From an uncultured Rhizobiaceae bacterium (lineage in GTDB: Bacteria; Pseudomonadota; Alphaproteobacteria; Rhizobiales; Rhizobiaceae), in NCBI GenBank assembly GCA_947259295.1, contig CAMYMG010000099.1, positions 36,991-100,990 of the forward strand: a DNA stretch of 64,000 bases, read 5' to 3'. Shown in pieces: positions 1 through 9,534 of this stretch (within the stretch, counting starts at the first letter, position 1; each line of letters starts with the position of its first letter). A program made the position numbers and the translations under genes. A model generated the notes under the pieces. That model saw only the letters and a list, made by a program, of their open reading frames with translations, was not told the DNA's origin and did not search any database.

Positions 1-1033
1 AGCCCTTCAGCATCTCCGCCACCTTCGGGGCGAAATAGGTCAGGATGCCGTCGCAGCCGGCGCGCTTGAAGGAGAGCAGGGATTCCATCATCGCCCGGTC
101 ACCGTCGATCCAGCCATTGGCGGCGGCGGCCATGATCATCGAATATTCGCCCGACACCTGGTAGGCGAAGGTCGGCATCGCGAATGTGTCCTTCAGCCGG
201 CGGATGATGTCGAGATAGGGCAGGCCGGGCTTGACCATCAGCATGTCGGCGCCTTCGAGCAGGTCCTGCTCGGCCTCGCGCACCGCTTCGTCGGAATTGG
301 CGTGGTCGATGTAGTAGGTCTTCTTGTCGCCCTGCAGCAGGCCTGCCGTGCCGACCGCCTCGCGGTAGGGGCCGTAGAAGGCCGAGGCGAATTTGGTGGC
401 GTAGGACATGATGGCCACGTCCTGGAAGCCATTGGCGTCGAGCGCGTCGCGGATTGCACCGATGCGTCCGTCCATCATGTCCGATGGCGCAATGATGTCG
501 GCGCCGCTCTGCGCCTGGATGACCGCTGCCGCCGCAACCTGCTCAACCGTCTCGTCGTTGACGATAATGCCCTGGCGCAGGATGCCGTCATGGCCATGGC
601 TGGTGAACGGATCGAGCGCGGCGTCGGTGATGATGCCCATCTCGGGCACCGCCGCCTTGATGGCGCGCGTCGCGCGGTTGATGACATTGTCGGGGTCTAG
701 AATGTGCGAGCCGGTCTGGTCGCGCAGAGCTAGGTCGATGTTGGGGAAGGTGGCGATGGCCGGAACGCCAAGCTTTGCCGCGTGCTCCACTTCCCGCACG
801 GCGAGATCGAGAGTCATGCGGTAGACCCCGGGCATCGCCGCGATCTCCTCGCGACGGTTCTCGCCATCAATGACGAAGATCGGCCAGATCAGGTCGTCGA
901 CCGTCAGCCGGTTCTCCTGGACCAGGCGCCGCGACCAGTCGGCCTTGCGCATCCGGCGCAGCCGCCGCGAACCGGTAATTTCATCGACGCTACGGGCCGC
1001 GGATGACGACCTCACGGGGGTGAACTTGTTCAT
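1..1033 (-). CDS. hemB: Delta-aminolevulinic acid dehydratase (porphobilinogen synthase), 3' end cut by window edge
   Basis: Condenses two 5-aminolevulinate molecules to porphobilinogen in cytosolic tetrapyrrole synthesis. The 344 visible codons run from MNKFTP to EMLKG; the family is about 340 residues, so only the last few residues are missing. The two Schiff-base lysines are visible, K214 in SYATKFASAF and K268 in MLMVKPG. The metal region is DAALDPFTSHGHDG, with Asp/Ala where zinc enzymes have cysteines; this is the magnesium-dependent type known in rhizobia and pseudomonads. Two ATGs lie in tandem (1036 and 1033); either may be used. The gene is monocistronic as far as can be seen, with a 144-base gap to the upstream gene. 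Confidence 0.96.
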   Translation of the reverse strand, partial: MNKFTPVRSSSAARSVDEITGSRRLRRMRKADWSRRLVQENRLTVDDLIWPIFVIDGENRREEIAAMPGVYRMTLDLAVREVEHAAKLGVPAIATFPNIDLALRDQTGSHILDPDNVINRATRAIKAAVPEMGIITDAALDPFTSHGHDGILRQGIIVNDETVEQVAAAAVIQAQSGADIIAPSDMMDGRIGAIRDALDANGFQDVAIMSYATKFASAFYGPYREAVGTAGLLQGDKKTYYIDHANSDEAVREAEQDLLEGADMLMVKPGLPYLDIIRRLKDTFAMPTFAYQVSGEYSMIMAAAANGWIDGDRAMMESLLSFKRAGCDGILTYFAPKVAEMLKG

Positions 1034-1180
1034 CATACTACTCCGGATCGGGCGGCCTGTAGCACGGATCGAGGCGTCCGGCCAACATGGTGCCCCGGAC
1101 CATTTCCATTTCGCAGCTTTATCCGTCGGGGAAGGTCATGAACCCTCCGCCAGGGCTGGTCGCGGTTCGGTTGATTGCGC

Positions 1181-2005
1181 TCAACCGGGACTTCCATTGC
1201 CCGACAGAACCTGCGCCGCGCCGCGCATGGCGACGCGGAACGCCTCGTCGAAACTGACGCCGCGCACCTGCCATCGATGCGGCCGGCCGTCGACTGCAAG
1301 GGTCCATTCGGCGATCCAGCCGAGTTCGGAATCGCTCCAGGTGAGGCGCCCGACCAAGGGCACCTCGCCGCCTGCTTCTTTTGCCAATCGGTCCAGCGTC
1401 GCACGGTCCGCTTGCCACAGGGAGTTCTCGTCCATACCCGAGAGCGAGGCCTTCGACGGCAGTGCGATCGTCATCGCAAGCGGTTCGGCTGCAGCGGCGA
1501 AGGATACATCCATGAAAGGTCCGTCGCTCCCGTCGGCGCTGAGCAGGAAGCGTCTGTCCGAGCGCTCGACGGCAAGCAGCGGCACGACGACAGGCCGCGC
1601 ATCCAGCCAGGGCTTCGCGTCGAGTTCGGCGAGCGCGGCGTCCAGCTTGGCTTGGTCGAAGTCGCAGGTCAGGTCGTGCGGCCTGTCATGGCTGCCCTGT
1701 TCGTCGTGGATCGGAATGCCTTCGAGCCGGTCCCGGTATGAAAACGAGGCCACCAGGCCGGGGGCCCTGGCGCGCAATGCTGCCATGCCTGGCTTGGCGA
1801 GAAGACGCTGGTCCCCGGACAGACGCACGACCACCTGATCGAGGCACAGTTCGAATCCGATGGCACGGTTGGTTTCGCCGGTGCCGGTGACGATGGCCTT
1901 TGCGCGATTGAGATGAGCGAGGTCGTCAGCCCTTACCGGGTGTCCCGCCAGGCCGAGCAAGGCGGACACAAGCAAGGTGAACAGTCTCGTTCCGGTACAG
2001 GACAT
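1181..2005 (-). CDS. Secreted DUF2066-like protein
   Basis: A 274-residue protein of unknown function. I chose the ATG at 2005 because it gives a signal peptide (about residues 1-24, ending GHPVRA before DDLAHL), whereas the longer open frame back to 2188 is low-complexity and lies in the 5' flank. Spacing of features resembles DUF2066: an N-terminal helix with VVVRLSGD, then a VASFSYRD segment, a hydrophilic strand with FDQAKLDAAL, and a PW...ARPVVVPLLAVE segment. No catalytic residues are evident. It is probably periplasmic. Neighbours (hemB downstream, a VOC gene divergent) give no functional hint. The open frame is certain; the family name is tentative. Confidence 0.7.
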   Translation of the reverse strand: MSCTGTRLFTLLVSALLGLAGHPVRADDLAHLNRAKAIVTGTGETNRAIGFELCLDQVVVRLSGDQRLLAKPGMAALRARAPGLVASFSYRDRLEGIPIHDEQGSHDRPHDLTCDFDQAKLDAALAELDAKPWLDARPVVVPLLAVERSDRRFLLSADGSDGPFMDVSFAAAAEPLAMTIALPSKASLSGMDENSLWQADRATLDRLAKEAGGEVPLVGRLTWSDSELGWIAEWTLAVDGRPHRWQVRGVSFDEAFRVAMRGAAQVLSGNGSPG

Positions 2006-2171
2006 GGTGAAGATTGAAACATTCCGTGGCCTGGAGGCCGGGGAAAATTTAGCGGGGCCGGAATGCCGCGGCAAGACGGCGTGACAAGCGATTGTCGGCC
2101 TTTCAAGACCGTTCCGGCTTGCCGGCCAAGATGAAGCGGCTAGTTTTTGGGGGAACAATAAGGAGGCGCCA

Positions 2172-2528
2172 ATGGCCGTTCGACGCATCGTTGCGAATAT
2201 CGCAACACCGAATCCGCGAGATGCGCAGGCCTTCTATGGCGATCTGCTGGGGCTGGAGATCGTCATGGACCACGGCTGGATCGTCACCTTCGCAGCGGAA
2301 GAGATCCTGACACGGCCGCAGGTCGGCTTCGCGGCGGAGGGCGGCTCGGGTACGCCGGTGCCTGATTTGTCGATCGAGGTCGACGATGTGGATACTGTTT
2401 ACGCGCGGGCTACGTCAGACGGATTCGACATCGCTTACCCGCTCACTGACGAGCCCTGGGGCGTCCGCCGCTTCTTCGTGCGTGATCCATTCGGCAAGCT
2501 GGTCAACATCCTGTCGCACCATCGGTGA
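2172..2528 (+). CDS. VOC/glyoxalase-fold protein
   Basis: An 118-residue single-domain vicinal-oxygen-chelate protein, half the size of two-module dioxygenases, so it is expected to dimerise. The start is fixed by a strong ribosome site AGGAGG at 2161-2166 six bases before the ATG. The N-terminal half carries the NPRDAQAFYGDLLGLE segment typical of the fold, and the C-terminal half ends VRRFFVRDPFGKLVNIL, with the usual RDPxGxxVNI signature. Members include glyoxalase I, fosfomycin-type resistance proteins and bleomycin-binding proteins; the substrate cannot be read from sequence. It stands alone between a divergent secreted protein and the next gene 95 bases downstream. Confidence 0.88.
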   Translation: MAVRRIVANIATPNPRDAQAFYGDLLGLEIVMDHGWIVTFAAEEILTRPQVGFAAEGGSGTPVPDLSIEVDDVDTVYARATSDGFDIAYPLTDEPWGVRRFFVRDPFGKLVNILSHHR

Positions 2529-2623
2529 TGCCCGTCATGGCGGATGCTCCGGCATTGACGCGCCTATCCGCCAACCTTTAGCAGTTCTGTTCCGGCCGGG
2601 AGCGGGAAGGGGATTCTGTCACG

Positions 2624-3667
2624 ATGGATTTTGGCGGCGGCGACCAGATCCGCTTCGAGCGGCTCGGACTGGCGGGCGTCGTCACGCTGACGCGACCGAA
2701 GGCGCTGAATGCGATTACACACCAGATGGTCAAGGCCCTATCGGCAGCCCTTGACGCCTGGGCCGACGATCCCGCGGTTGCGGTCGTCATCATCAAGGCG
2801 GAAGGCAAGGCATTCTCCGCCGGCGGCGACATCCTGGACGTGTACAAGGCCGGCAAGGCTGGAAATCCACCGGTCGACTTCTTCGCCGACGAGTACCGCC
2901 TGAACGCCAAGATCGCGCGCTACAGGAAACCCTATGTCGCACTGATCGACGGGATCGTCATGGGCGGCGGCGTTGGTGTCTCCTTCCACGGGTCGCACCG
3001 GGTCATGACCGAGAACGCGCAGTTCGCAATGCCGGAGGTCGGCATCGGATTTTTCCCCGACGTCGGCGGAAGCACGCTGCTGGCCGATCTCGGCGGCTCA
3101 TTCGGCATGTATCTCGGACTGACCGGCAAGCGCGTCGGCTATGGTGATGCGCTGTGGTCCGGACTGACCACCCACACGGTTCAGGCTGAATATCTCGACG
3201 GTCTTCTCGACAACATCGCCGAGACCGGCGACCCCGGCACCGAACTGCGTGAAGTGTTCAGGCCGGCGCCGCGCCAGACCGACGCTTCTGCGCTGCACGC
3301 GATCGCCAGGCACTTTTCGCTGGGCTCGCTGCCCGATATCGTTGCAAGCCTGAAGAGCGCGGCGCGGTCGGATGAATTCGCCGCGGAGTGCCTGGCAGCG
3401 ATGCTCAAGAAATCGCCGACGAGCCTGCGTGTCACCTTCAGGGCGATCAGCACCGGACTGACCCTCGACATCGAGGAATGCATGCGCATGGAGTTCCGGA
3501 TTCTCAATCGCATGCTTAAGGGCCACGACTTCTACGAAGGCATCCGCGCCGCCCTGATCGACAAGGGTTCGACGCCGCGCTGGGTGCCCGATCATCTGGA
3601 GGGCGTCGATCCCGCCGCCGTGGAAGCCTATTTCGCGCCGCTGGCCGACGGGGACCTCGAACTGTGA
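2624..3667 (+). CDS. 3-hydroxyisobutyryl-CoA hydrolase / enoyl-CoA hydratase family
   Basis: A 347-residue crotonase-fold enzyme. The length (crotonases are about 260) and the C-terminal ALIDKGSTPRWVPDHLEGV segment point to the 3-hydroxyisobutyryl-CoA hydrolase branch, which frees 3-hydroxyisobutyrate in valine catabolism. The oxyanion-hole motifs are visible: FSAGGDI near residue 65 and IVMGGGVGVSFHG near residue 110; the family motif MPEVGIGFFPDVGGS follows. The C-terminus overlaps the next gene by four bases (GTGA), so the two are translationally coupled. A plain enoyl-CoA hydratase role cannot be excluded, but the C-terminal extension favours the hydrolase. Confidence 0.88.
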   Translation: MDFGGGDQIRFERLGLAGVVTLTRPKALNAITHQMVKALSAALDAWADDPAVAVVIIKAEGKAFSAGGDILDVYKAGKAGNPPVDFFADEYRLNAKIARYRKPYVALIDGIVMGGGVGVSFHGSHRVMTENAQFAMPEVGIGFFPDVGGSTLLADLGGSFGMYLGLTGKRVGYGDALWSGLTTHTVQAEYLDGLLDNIAETGDPGTELREVFRPAPRQTDASALHAIARHFSLGSLPDIVASLKSAARSDEFAAECLAAMLKKSPTSLRVTFRAISTGLTLDIEECMRMEFRILNRMLKGHDFYEGIRAALIDKGSTPRWVPDHLEGVDPAAVEAYFAPLADGDLEL

Positions 3668-4092
3668 GCGACCTCGCCGAACGCCCCGTCTCGAACCGGC
3701 CGACCGTCGTCGAGATGATCTTCGTGTGGTTCCAGCGGGTCATCGCCGGCTACTGCCTGTTGTTCGGCGTGCTCTACTGGATACGCCTGATCGGCTTCTA
3801 CGAGGGACCGCTGTGGCGTTTCGACCTGATGCCGCTGCATTGGCAGGTGGCGGCCGTCACGCTGGCGGTGTTCTTTCCGTTTGCCGCGATCGGCCTGTGG
3901 ATGCTGGCTTCCTGGGGGCCCGTCATCTGGGGCATCTGCGCGTCGACCGAGATCCTGATGTACCTGTTTTTCCCCGACCTCTACGGCAACCGTCTACTGA
4001 TCGTGATCAGCCACGTCGTCGTGGCCCTGTTCTACGCCACCTTCCGCGGCCTTATTTATTGGCAGAAGCGCAAGGCAGAGCAGTACGGTTAA
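3664..4092 (+). CDS. DUF6163-type four-helix membrane protein
   Basis: A 142-residue inner-membrane protein with a GTG start that overlaps the stop of the upstream hydrolase (GTGA). About four transmembrane helices are visible: IAGYCLLFGVLYWIRLIGFY, VAAVTLAVFFPFAAIGLWML, a third around VIWGICASTEILMYLFF, and LLIVISHVVVALFYATF. No catalytic motif is seen and the function is unknown. I associate it with the DUF6163 family of rhizobial proteins, by memory of length and pattern. Because it precedes ldtR, a cell-envelope role is possible but not demonstrated. Confidence 0.75.
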   Translation: MSDLAERPVSNRPTVVEMIFVWFQRVIAGYCLLFGVLYWIRLIGFYEGPLWRFDLMPLHWQVAAVTLAVFFPFAAIGLWMLASWGPVIWGICASTEILMYLFFPDLYGNRLLIVISHVVVALFYATFRGLIYWQKRKAEQYG

Positions 4093-4257
4093 TTTTATGG
4101 TCTTGAGTGACCGCTCGTTAAGCCTCTTTCGAAACCACCTCAACTTAACCCCTTGTTAGTCTTGGCGTTTAAGTCGAATTTTATGTGTATTCGATAGTGT
4201 CGCGATCAAGGTGAGAAACAAAAAACAATCACCGGGCGACAACAGAGAGGCAAGACA

Positions 4258-4776
4258 ATGAACACCAATTCGCGTCCGGCGGCGAAGCCCGCTTCAGTAT
4301 CCGACGATCGCCGCGAAGCGATCCGTTCGCTCTATATGGAATCGCTCCAGCTGGTCGAGCGTCTGCACCGCCGCCTGCTCGACGTCATCAAGGACGAGTT
4401 CGACCGCAACGGCCGCAGCGACATCAATGCCATCCAGGCACTGCTGCTGTTCAACATCGGCAACTCCGAGTTGACGGCGGGCGAACTGCGCTCGCGTGGC
4501 TACTATCTCGGCTCGAACGTGTCCTACAACCTGAAGAAGCTGGTCGACCTGGGCTTCATCAACCACCAGCGCTCGCGCATCGACCGCCGCTCGGTCCGCG
4601 TCAGCCTGACGCCGAAGGGCCAGGCGGTCGCCGAGGTCGTCGGCGGTCTGTATGAACGCCACATCGGCTCGATCGAGCAGGTCGGCGGAATCAACACCGA
4701 AGAATTCATGCAGATGAACCGTGCGCTGCAGCGTCTCGACCGCTTCTGGAACGACACGATCGCCTACCGGATGTAG
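4258..4776 (+). CDS. ldtR: MarR-family transcriptional regulator LdtR
   Basis: A 172-residue winged-helix regulator. The core contains the helix-turn-helix segment TAGELRSRGYYLGSNVSYNLKKLVDLGFI (residues about 76-104) followed by the wing SRIDRRSVRVSLTPKG, the MarR hallmark. The overall sequence and its position just upstream of an L,D-transpeptidase match LdtR, described in Sinorhizobium meliloti and Candidatus Liberibacter as a regulator of ldtP and of osmotic-stress tolerance. Its 165-base 5' flank is AT-richer than the surroundings and probably holds its promoter. A GC-rich hairpin follows the stop. Confidence 0.88.
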   Translation: MNTNSRPAAKPASVSDDRREAIRSLYMESLQLVERLHRRLLDVIKDEFDRNGRSDINAIQALLLFNIGNSELTAGELRSRGYYLGSNVSYNLKKLVDLGFINHQRSRIDRRSVRVSLTPKGQAVAEVVGGLYERHIGSIEQVGGINTEEFMQMNRALQRLDRFWNDTIAYRM

Positions 4777-5084
4777 GCCGGCCGCGGGCAGGATTCCTGC
4801 CGGCCTGGGTTAGTAATTTCAGTGGCCGCGTTCGCCGGGACGCGACCACTTTTTGCCGTCCTCACGTCTTGTTGCATGGACGTGAGTCATGCTGCTGCCA
4901 TATTCGGGTGAAAACGGATAGCGCAGGGCAGCCTCCGGCATCCAGATCGGGCTTCGAGCCTCGCTGGCATACGCAGAGCTGCCGATGCGCAAATGGTGTG
5001 TGAACGGGTTTTGGCCTGCATGGTTGGCCAATTGTTAACGATGGCGGACCTAAAGTCCGCCGACTTCGTCCAAACAGGCGCCAG
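4777..5084. other. ldtR-ldtP intergenic region (308 bases) with one hairpin
   Basis: No gene is visible here. Just after the ldtR stop lies an inverted repeat at 4780-4805, with outer arms GGCC/GGCC and inner arms GGCAGG/CCTGCC around a 3-base loop. It lacks a T tract, so factor-independent termination is doubtful. The rest should contain the ldtP promoter and, by analogy with characterised relatives, an LdtR binding site, but I cannot point to a convincing operator sequence. Confidence 0.4.
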
Positions 5085-6368
5085 ATGGCGAGAAGAGTGC
5101 TCTTGATGACGACCAGAACCAGCCGACGTTCCTTCCTCGCGGCCGCCGGTGCCCTCGCATCCACGACAATTTTTTCCGGCCCGGCCGGAGCTCAGGACGT
5201 CATCGGCGATATCCTGAAATCCAGCCGCCGCGGCAATTGGGACGACACGTTCGACGCCCGCGCCTCCGAGTTCGACAAGGTCGCCTCGACGCTGCCGATC
5301 TTCTCGCCGCAGACGGTTGTCTATGCCGAACAGGCCATAGGCCAGTATTCCAATATCGTCGGGCAGGGCGGCTGGCCGATGGTGCCGGCCTCGAAGAAGC
5401 TGCAGCTTGGCGTCGTCGATCCGGACGTCGTGGTGCTGCGCAAGCGGCTGATGATCGCCGGCGACCTGTCGACCACTGCCGGCATTTCCGAATCCTTCGA
5501 CACCTATGTCGATGCTGCGGTAAAGCGCTTCCAGGCCCGCCACGGGCTGCCCGCCGACGGCGTGCTCGGCAACTATACCTATGCGGCGATGAATGTCTCG
5601 GCGCCGGTACGTCTCGGCCAGCTCGAGACCAATCTCGTGCGCCTTCGCGCCATGTCCGGCTTCCTTGGCGACCGCTATGTGATGGTCAACATCCCGGCTG
5701 CGCAGATCGAGGCAGTGGAGCACGACCGCGTCGTGCTGCGCCATACCGCGATCGTCGGCAAGATCGACCGCCAGACGCCGATCCTCAATTCGGCGATCAA
5801 CGAGGTCATCGTAAATCCCTACTGGAATGCGCCTGTGTCGATCGTCCGCAAGGACATCATCCCCCTGATGCGCAAGGATCCGCAGTACCTCGCCAACAAC
5901 AATATCCGCATCCTCGGGCCCGAAGGCATTGAGCTCGACCCGTCGACCATCGACTGGTCGACCGAGGACGCCACGAAATTCCGTTTCCGACAGGACCCGG
6001 GTTCGGGCAACGCCATGGCCTCGGTGAAGATCAACTTCCCGAGCCCGGACAACGTCTACATGCACGACACACCGCAGCAGAGCCTGTTCTCCAAGCTGAT
6101 GCGCTTCGATTCGTCGGGCTGCGTCCGCGTCCAGAACGTCCGCGACCTCGTCACCTGGCTGCTTCGCGACACGCCCGGCTGGGATCGCCAGCGCTTCGAG
6201 GCGACGATCAAGAGCGGCGAGAGCACACCGGTCCAGCTGGCGGTGCCCGTGCCGGTCTATTTCACCTACATCTCGGCATGGTCGACCGGCGACGGCGTCG
6301 TGCATTTCCGCGACGACGTCTATGCCCGCGACGGCGTCGACGAATTGCAGATGTCGCAGGCACTCTGA
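5085..6368 (+). CDS. ldtP: L,D-transpeptidase of the YcbB/LdtD type, Tat-exported
   Basis: A 427-residue periplasmic enzyme that makes 3-3 cross-links in peptidoglycan or attaches proteins to it. The N-terminus has a twin-arginine signal, TSRRSFLAAAGALA (residues about 12-25). A peptidoglycan-binding domain follows around residues 120-170 (VDAAVKRFQARHGLPADGVLG). The YkuD catalytic domain ends in YMHDTPQQSLFSKLMRFD and SSGCVRV, the SSGC form of the active site found in YcbB-type enzymes, with the catalytic Cys. A second ATG at 5106 also retains the Tat motif and could be the true start. It is followed by a strong terminator. Context suggests control by LdtR. Confidence 0.9.
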   Translation: MARRVLLMTTRTSRRSFLAAAGALASTTIFSGPAGAQDVIGDILKSSRRGNWDDTFDARASEFDKVASTLPIFSPQTVVYAEQAIGQYSNIVGQGGWPMVPASKKLQLGVVDPDVVVLRKRLMIAGDLSTTAGISESFDTYVDAAVKRFQARHGLPADGVLGNYTYAAMNVSAPVRLGQLETNLVRLRAMSGFLGDRYVMVNIPAAQIEAVEHDRVVLRHTAIVGKIDRQTPILNSAINEVIVNPYWNAPVSIVRKDIIPLMRKDPQYLANNNIRILGPEGIELDPSTIDWSTEDATKFRFRQDPGSGNAMASVKINFPSPDNVYMHDTPQQSLFSKLMRFDSSGCVRVQNVRDLVTWLLRDTPGWDRQRFEATIKSGESTPVQLAVPVPVYFTYISAWSTGDGVVHFRDDVYARDGVDELQMSQAL

Positions 6369-6387
6369 GAACTGCGATCAGTCATTG

Positions 6388-6412
6388 AAGGCCGCCGTCG
6401 GGCGGCCTTTTT
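6388..6412 (+). terminator. Rho-independent terminator after ldtP
   Basis: Perfect 9-bp stem AAGGCCGCC/GGCGGCCTT with a GTCG loop, followed by a T run. It lies 20 bases past the ldtP stop. Confidence 0.9.
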
Positions 6413-6541
6413 CGTTTGCCGGGCAGGCATGCCGCAATCAGGCGTTCGGATTTCGCGGTGCGAACGTTGGCGAGCGCAAAACAACTGTGTTAATGGCGCG
6501 CATCGTCGCTTCCCGCCTCTTTCATCAAGGATTGACCCGCC

Positions 6542-7846
6542 ATGGCTTCAGCCGCTTCGCAGCACGAATCCTTCTTCGGCACGCCGCTTGAAGAGGCCGA
6601 TCCCGAGATTTTCGGCGCCATCCGGTCGGAACTCGGCCGCCAGCGCCATGAGATCGAACTGATCGCCTCGGAAAATATCGTGTCGCGCGCCGTGCTCGAG
6701 GCGCAGGGCTCGATCATGACCAACAAATATGCCGAGGGCTACCCGGGCAAGCGCTATTACGGGGGCTGCGAATTCGTCGACATTGCCGAGGAACTGGCGA
6801 TCGAGCGCGCCAAGAAGCTGTTCTCCTGCAATTTCGCCAATGTGCAGCCCAATTCCGGCAGCCAGATGAACCAGGCGGTGTTCCTCGCGCTGCTGCAGCC
6901 GGGCGACACCTTCATGGGCCTCGATCTCAATTCAGGCGGCCACCTGACGCACGGCTCGCCGGTCAACATGAGCGGCAAGTGGTTCAACGTCGTCTCCTAC
7001 GGCGTGCGCCAGGACGACCATTTGCTCGACATGGACGCCATCGAGAAGCAGGCGCACGAGACGAAGCCCAAGCTGATACTGGCCGGCGGCACCGCCTATT
7101 CGCGGGTCTGGGACTGGAAGCGGTTTCGCGAGATCGCCGATGCTGTCGGCGCATATCTGATGGTCGACATGGCCCACATCGCAGGCCTCGTCGCCGGTGG
7201 ACAGCATCCGTCACCACTGCCGCATGCCCATGTCGTCACCACCACGACCCACAAGTCGCTACGTGGCCCGCGCGGCGGCATGATCCTCACCAATGACGAG
7301 GCGATCGCCAAGAAGATGAACTCGGCCGTCTTCCCCGGCCTGCAGGGCGGGCCGCTGATGCATGTCATCGCCGCCAAGGCGGTGGCCTTCGCCGAGGCGC
7401 TGAAGCCGGAGTTCAAGGATTACGCCAAGAACGTCGTCGACAATGCGCGCACGCTGGCCGAGAGCCTCAAGGCGACCGGTCTCGACATCGTGTCGGGCGG
7501 CACCGACAACCACCTGATGCTGGTCGACCTTCGGCCGAAGAACGCCACCGGCAAGCGCGCCGAGGCCGCACTCGGGCGCGCCAACATAACCTGCAACAAG
7601 AACGGCATCCCCTTCGACCCCGAAAAACCCTTCGTCACATCGGGCGTCAGGCTGGGCACCCCGGCCGGCACGACGCGCGGCTTCGGCAAGGCGGAGTTCG
7701 AGGAGATCGGCAATCTGATCGCCGAGGTCCTGGACGGGCTGAAGACGGCCAATTCCGACGAAGGCAACGCGGCTGTCGAGGCTGCCGTGAAGCAGAAGGT
7801 GTTGGCGCTGACCGGCCGTTTCCCCATGTATCCATATCTGGGGTAG
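6542..7846 (+). CDS. glyA: Serine hydroxymethyltransferase
   Basis: A 434-residue PLP enzyme interconverting serine and glycine with transfer of a one-carbon unit to tetrahydrofolate. The PLP-binding lysine is K238 in [16 protein letters not shown]. Other family landmarks are IASENIVS (residues 41-48), the [14 protein letters not shown] segment, and [13 protein letters not shown]. Length is as expected for the bacterial enzyme. It heads a run of co-oriented genes (nrdR, rib genes, nusB), a gene order common in Hyphomicrobiales. The 86-base gap to nrdR has no terminator-like hairpin, so read-through is possible. Confidence 0.98.
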   Translation: MASAASQHESFFGTPLEEADPEIFGAIRSELGRQRHEIELIASENIVSRAVLEAQGSIMTNKYAEGYPGKRYYGGCEFVDIAEELAIERAKKLFSCNFANVQPNSGSQMNQAVFLALLQPGDTFMGLDLNSGGHLTHGSPVNMSGKWFNVVSYGVRQDDHLLDMDAIEKQAHETKPKLILAGGTAYSRVWDWKRFREIADAVGAYLMVDMAHIAGLVAGGQHPSPLPHAHVVTTTTHKSLRGPRGGMILTNDEAIAKKMNSAVFPGLQGGPLMHVIAAKAVAFAEALKPEFKDYAKNVVDNARTLAESLKATGLDIVSGGTDNHLMLVDLRPKNATGKRAEAALGRANITCNKNGIPFDPEKPFVTSGVRLGTPAGTTRGFGKAEFEEIGNLIAEVLDGLKTANSDEGNAAVEAAVKQKVLALTGRFPMYPYLG

Positions 7847-7932
7847 GGGCGTTCCCGCGCCGCCGGCTTTCACGCAGCGCCGAAAAGCTCTAAGGCTTTC
7901 GCGACTAGAGAATCGCTAGATATAGGGTTTCC

Positions 7933-8397
7933 ATGCGCTGTCCCTACTGCCAGTCGGAAGACACACAGGTGAAAGACTCCCGTCCCGCCGAGGATGGCGG
8001 GGCGATCAGGCGTCGCCGCGTTTGCCCGGTCTGCGCCGGACGCTTCACCACTTTCGAGCGGGTTCAGTTGCGCGACCTCGTGGTGCTGAAGAAGTCGGGC
8101 CGCAAGGTGCCATTCGACCGCGACAAGCTGCTGCGCTCGGTCGAGATCGCCGTGCGCAAGCGGAACGTCGATCCCGACCGCATCGACCGCGCCGTCACTG
8201 GCATCGTGCGCCAGTTGGAGAGTTCCGGCGAGGCGGAAGTGCCATCCGACGAGATCGGCCGGCTGGTCATGGAGGCGCTGAAGTCGCTCGACGACGTCGC
8301 CTATGTGCGCTTCGCCTCCGTCTATCGTAATTTCCGCGAGGCAAAGGACTTCCACGAGGTTCTCGGCGAACTGAAGGGCGACGAGGACGCCGCCTGA
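7933..8397 (+). CDS. nrdR: Transcriptional repressor NrdR
   Basis: A 154-residue repressor of ribonucleotide reductase genes. The N-terminal zinc ribbon has C3, C6, C31 and C34. The ATP-cone domain starts around residue 49 ([20 protein letters not shown]) and senses ATP/dATP. Length matches the family exactly. The stop is three bases before the ribD start, which argues for co-transcription. Confidence 0.97.
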   Translation: MRCPYCQSEDTQVKDSRPAEDGGAIRRRRVCPVCAGRFTTFERVQLRDLVVLKKSGRKVPFDRDKLLRSVEIAVRKRNVDPDRIDRAVTGIVRQLESSGEAEVPSDEIGRLVMEALKSLDDVAYVRFASVYRNFREAKDFHEVLGELKGDEDAA

Positions 8398-8400
8398 GCC

Positions 8401-9534
8401 ATGGCATCGACCGGTGCTCACGATGCCGCCGCGCAAGAGGCCATGGATCGTCGCTTCATGGCGGCCGCGATCCGGCTGTCGCGCAAGCATTCAGGCCTGA
8501 CCTCAACCAACCCCTCTGTCGGCACTCTCATCGTCCGTGACGACGGCAATGGTCCCGTGGTCGTCGGCCGCGGCGTCACCGCCATTGGCGGCAGGCCGCA
8601 TGCCGAGACGGAGGCGCTGGCCGAGGCCGGCGAACTCGCCCGCGGCGCCACCGCCTATGTGACGCTTGAACCCTGCGCCCATCACGGCCGTACCCCGCCT
8701 TGCGCCAATGCGCTGGTCAATGCCGGTGTCGCACGCGTCGTCGGCGCGACCAGCGATCCGGACGATCGTGTGTCGGGCAAGGGCTACGCCATCCTGCGCA
8801 CCGCCGGTATCGAGGTTGTCGAAGGCGTGCTGGCCAATGAGGCCGCCGACGCCATGGCGGGCTACCTGATTCGATCCAGGAAGAAGCGGCCGGAAGTGAT
8901 TCTGAAGCTTGCGCTTTCCATCGACGGCATGATCGGCAAGCCGGGCGAGGGACAGATCGCTATCACCGGCGAAGTCGCCCGCCGCCAGGTGCACATGATG
9001 CGGGCCGGGGTCGATGCGGTGATCATCGGAATCCGCACCGCCTTGGAAGACGATCCGGAACTGACGGTCAGGCTGCCGGGCCTTTCGGCGCGTTCGCCGG
9101 CCCGCATCGTGCTCGACCGCCAGGCGAGGCTGCCGGCCGATTCGAAGCTTGCCGTCTCCGCCCGGACCGTGCCCCTGCTGATTGCCTCGTGCGGCGAGGC
9201 CGACGCCTCTCGCAAGGCAGCGCTGGAGCGTGCCGGCGCCAGGATGTTCGCCACCGAGACGTTCGACGGCCGTGTCGCCTTGCCTGAGCTTCTCGAGGAC
9301 CTCGCCGCACAGGGCATGTCGAGCGTTCTCGTCGAAGGCGGCGCCGCCACGGCGCAATATTTCCTGGACGAGGGGCTGGTCGACCGGATCGTGCTGTTTT
9401 CGGGCGCCGTGGTGATCGGCGAGGGCGGACTTGCGGCGCCGATCGACAAGGACCACATGCCTGCCGGCTTCGTCGAGACGCGCCAGGCGACGTTCGGCGA
9501 TGACCAATATGCCGAATGGGTGAGAGCTGGCTGA
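8401..9534 (+). CDS. ribD: Bifunctional riboflavin deaminase/reductase RibD
   Basis: A 377-residue enzyme catalysing the second and third steps of riboflavin synthesis. The N-terminal deaminase domain shows the zinc motif HAE (residues 67-69) with C92 and C101 in LEPCAHHGRTPPC. The C-terminal reductase domain begins near residue 160 (RPEVILKLALSIDGMIG) and includes VLVEGGAATAQYFLDEGLVDR. The stop overlaps the ribE start by one base (TGATG), so the genes are coupled. No FMN riboswitch is visible upstream. Confidence 0.97.
   Translation: MASTGAHDAAAQEAMDRRFMAAAIRLSRKHSGLTSTNPSVGTLIVRDDGNGPVVVGRGVTAIGGRPHAETEALAEAGELARGATAYVTLEPCAHHGRTPPCANALVNAGVARVVGATSDPDDRVSGKGYAILRTAGIEVVEGVLANEAADAMAGYLIRSRKKRPEVILKLALSIDGMIGKPGEGQIAITGEVARRQVHMMRAGVDAVIIGIRTALEDDPELTVRLPGLSARSPARIVLDRQARLPADSKLAVSARTVPLLIASCGEADASRKAALERAGARMFATETFDGRVALPELLEDLAAQGMSSVLVEGGAATAQYFLDEGLVDRIVLFSGAVVIGEGGLAAPIDKDHMPAGFVETRQATFGDDQYAEWVRAG

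Noticed and set aside
4145..4159. CtrA-like site TTAA-N7-TTAG upstream of ldtR.
   Set aside because: Differs from TTAA-N7-TTAA at one base and such near matches are frequent in AT-richer spacers; no other support.
5085..6368. Apparent loss of His from the SHGC active-site motif of the L,D-transpeptidase.
   Set aside because: SSGCVRV is the normal form in the YcbB/LdtD subfamily, so it is not a defect.
7847..8400. FMN riboswitch upstream of nrdR-ribD.
   Set aside because: The gap before nrdR is only 86 bases and ribD follows nrdR by three; there is no room for and no trace of an RFN element.
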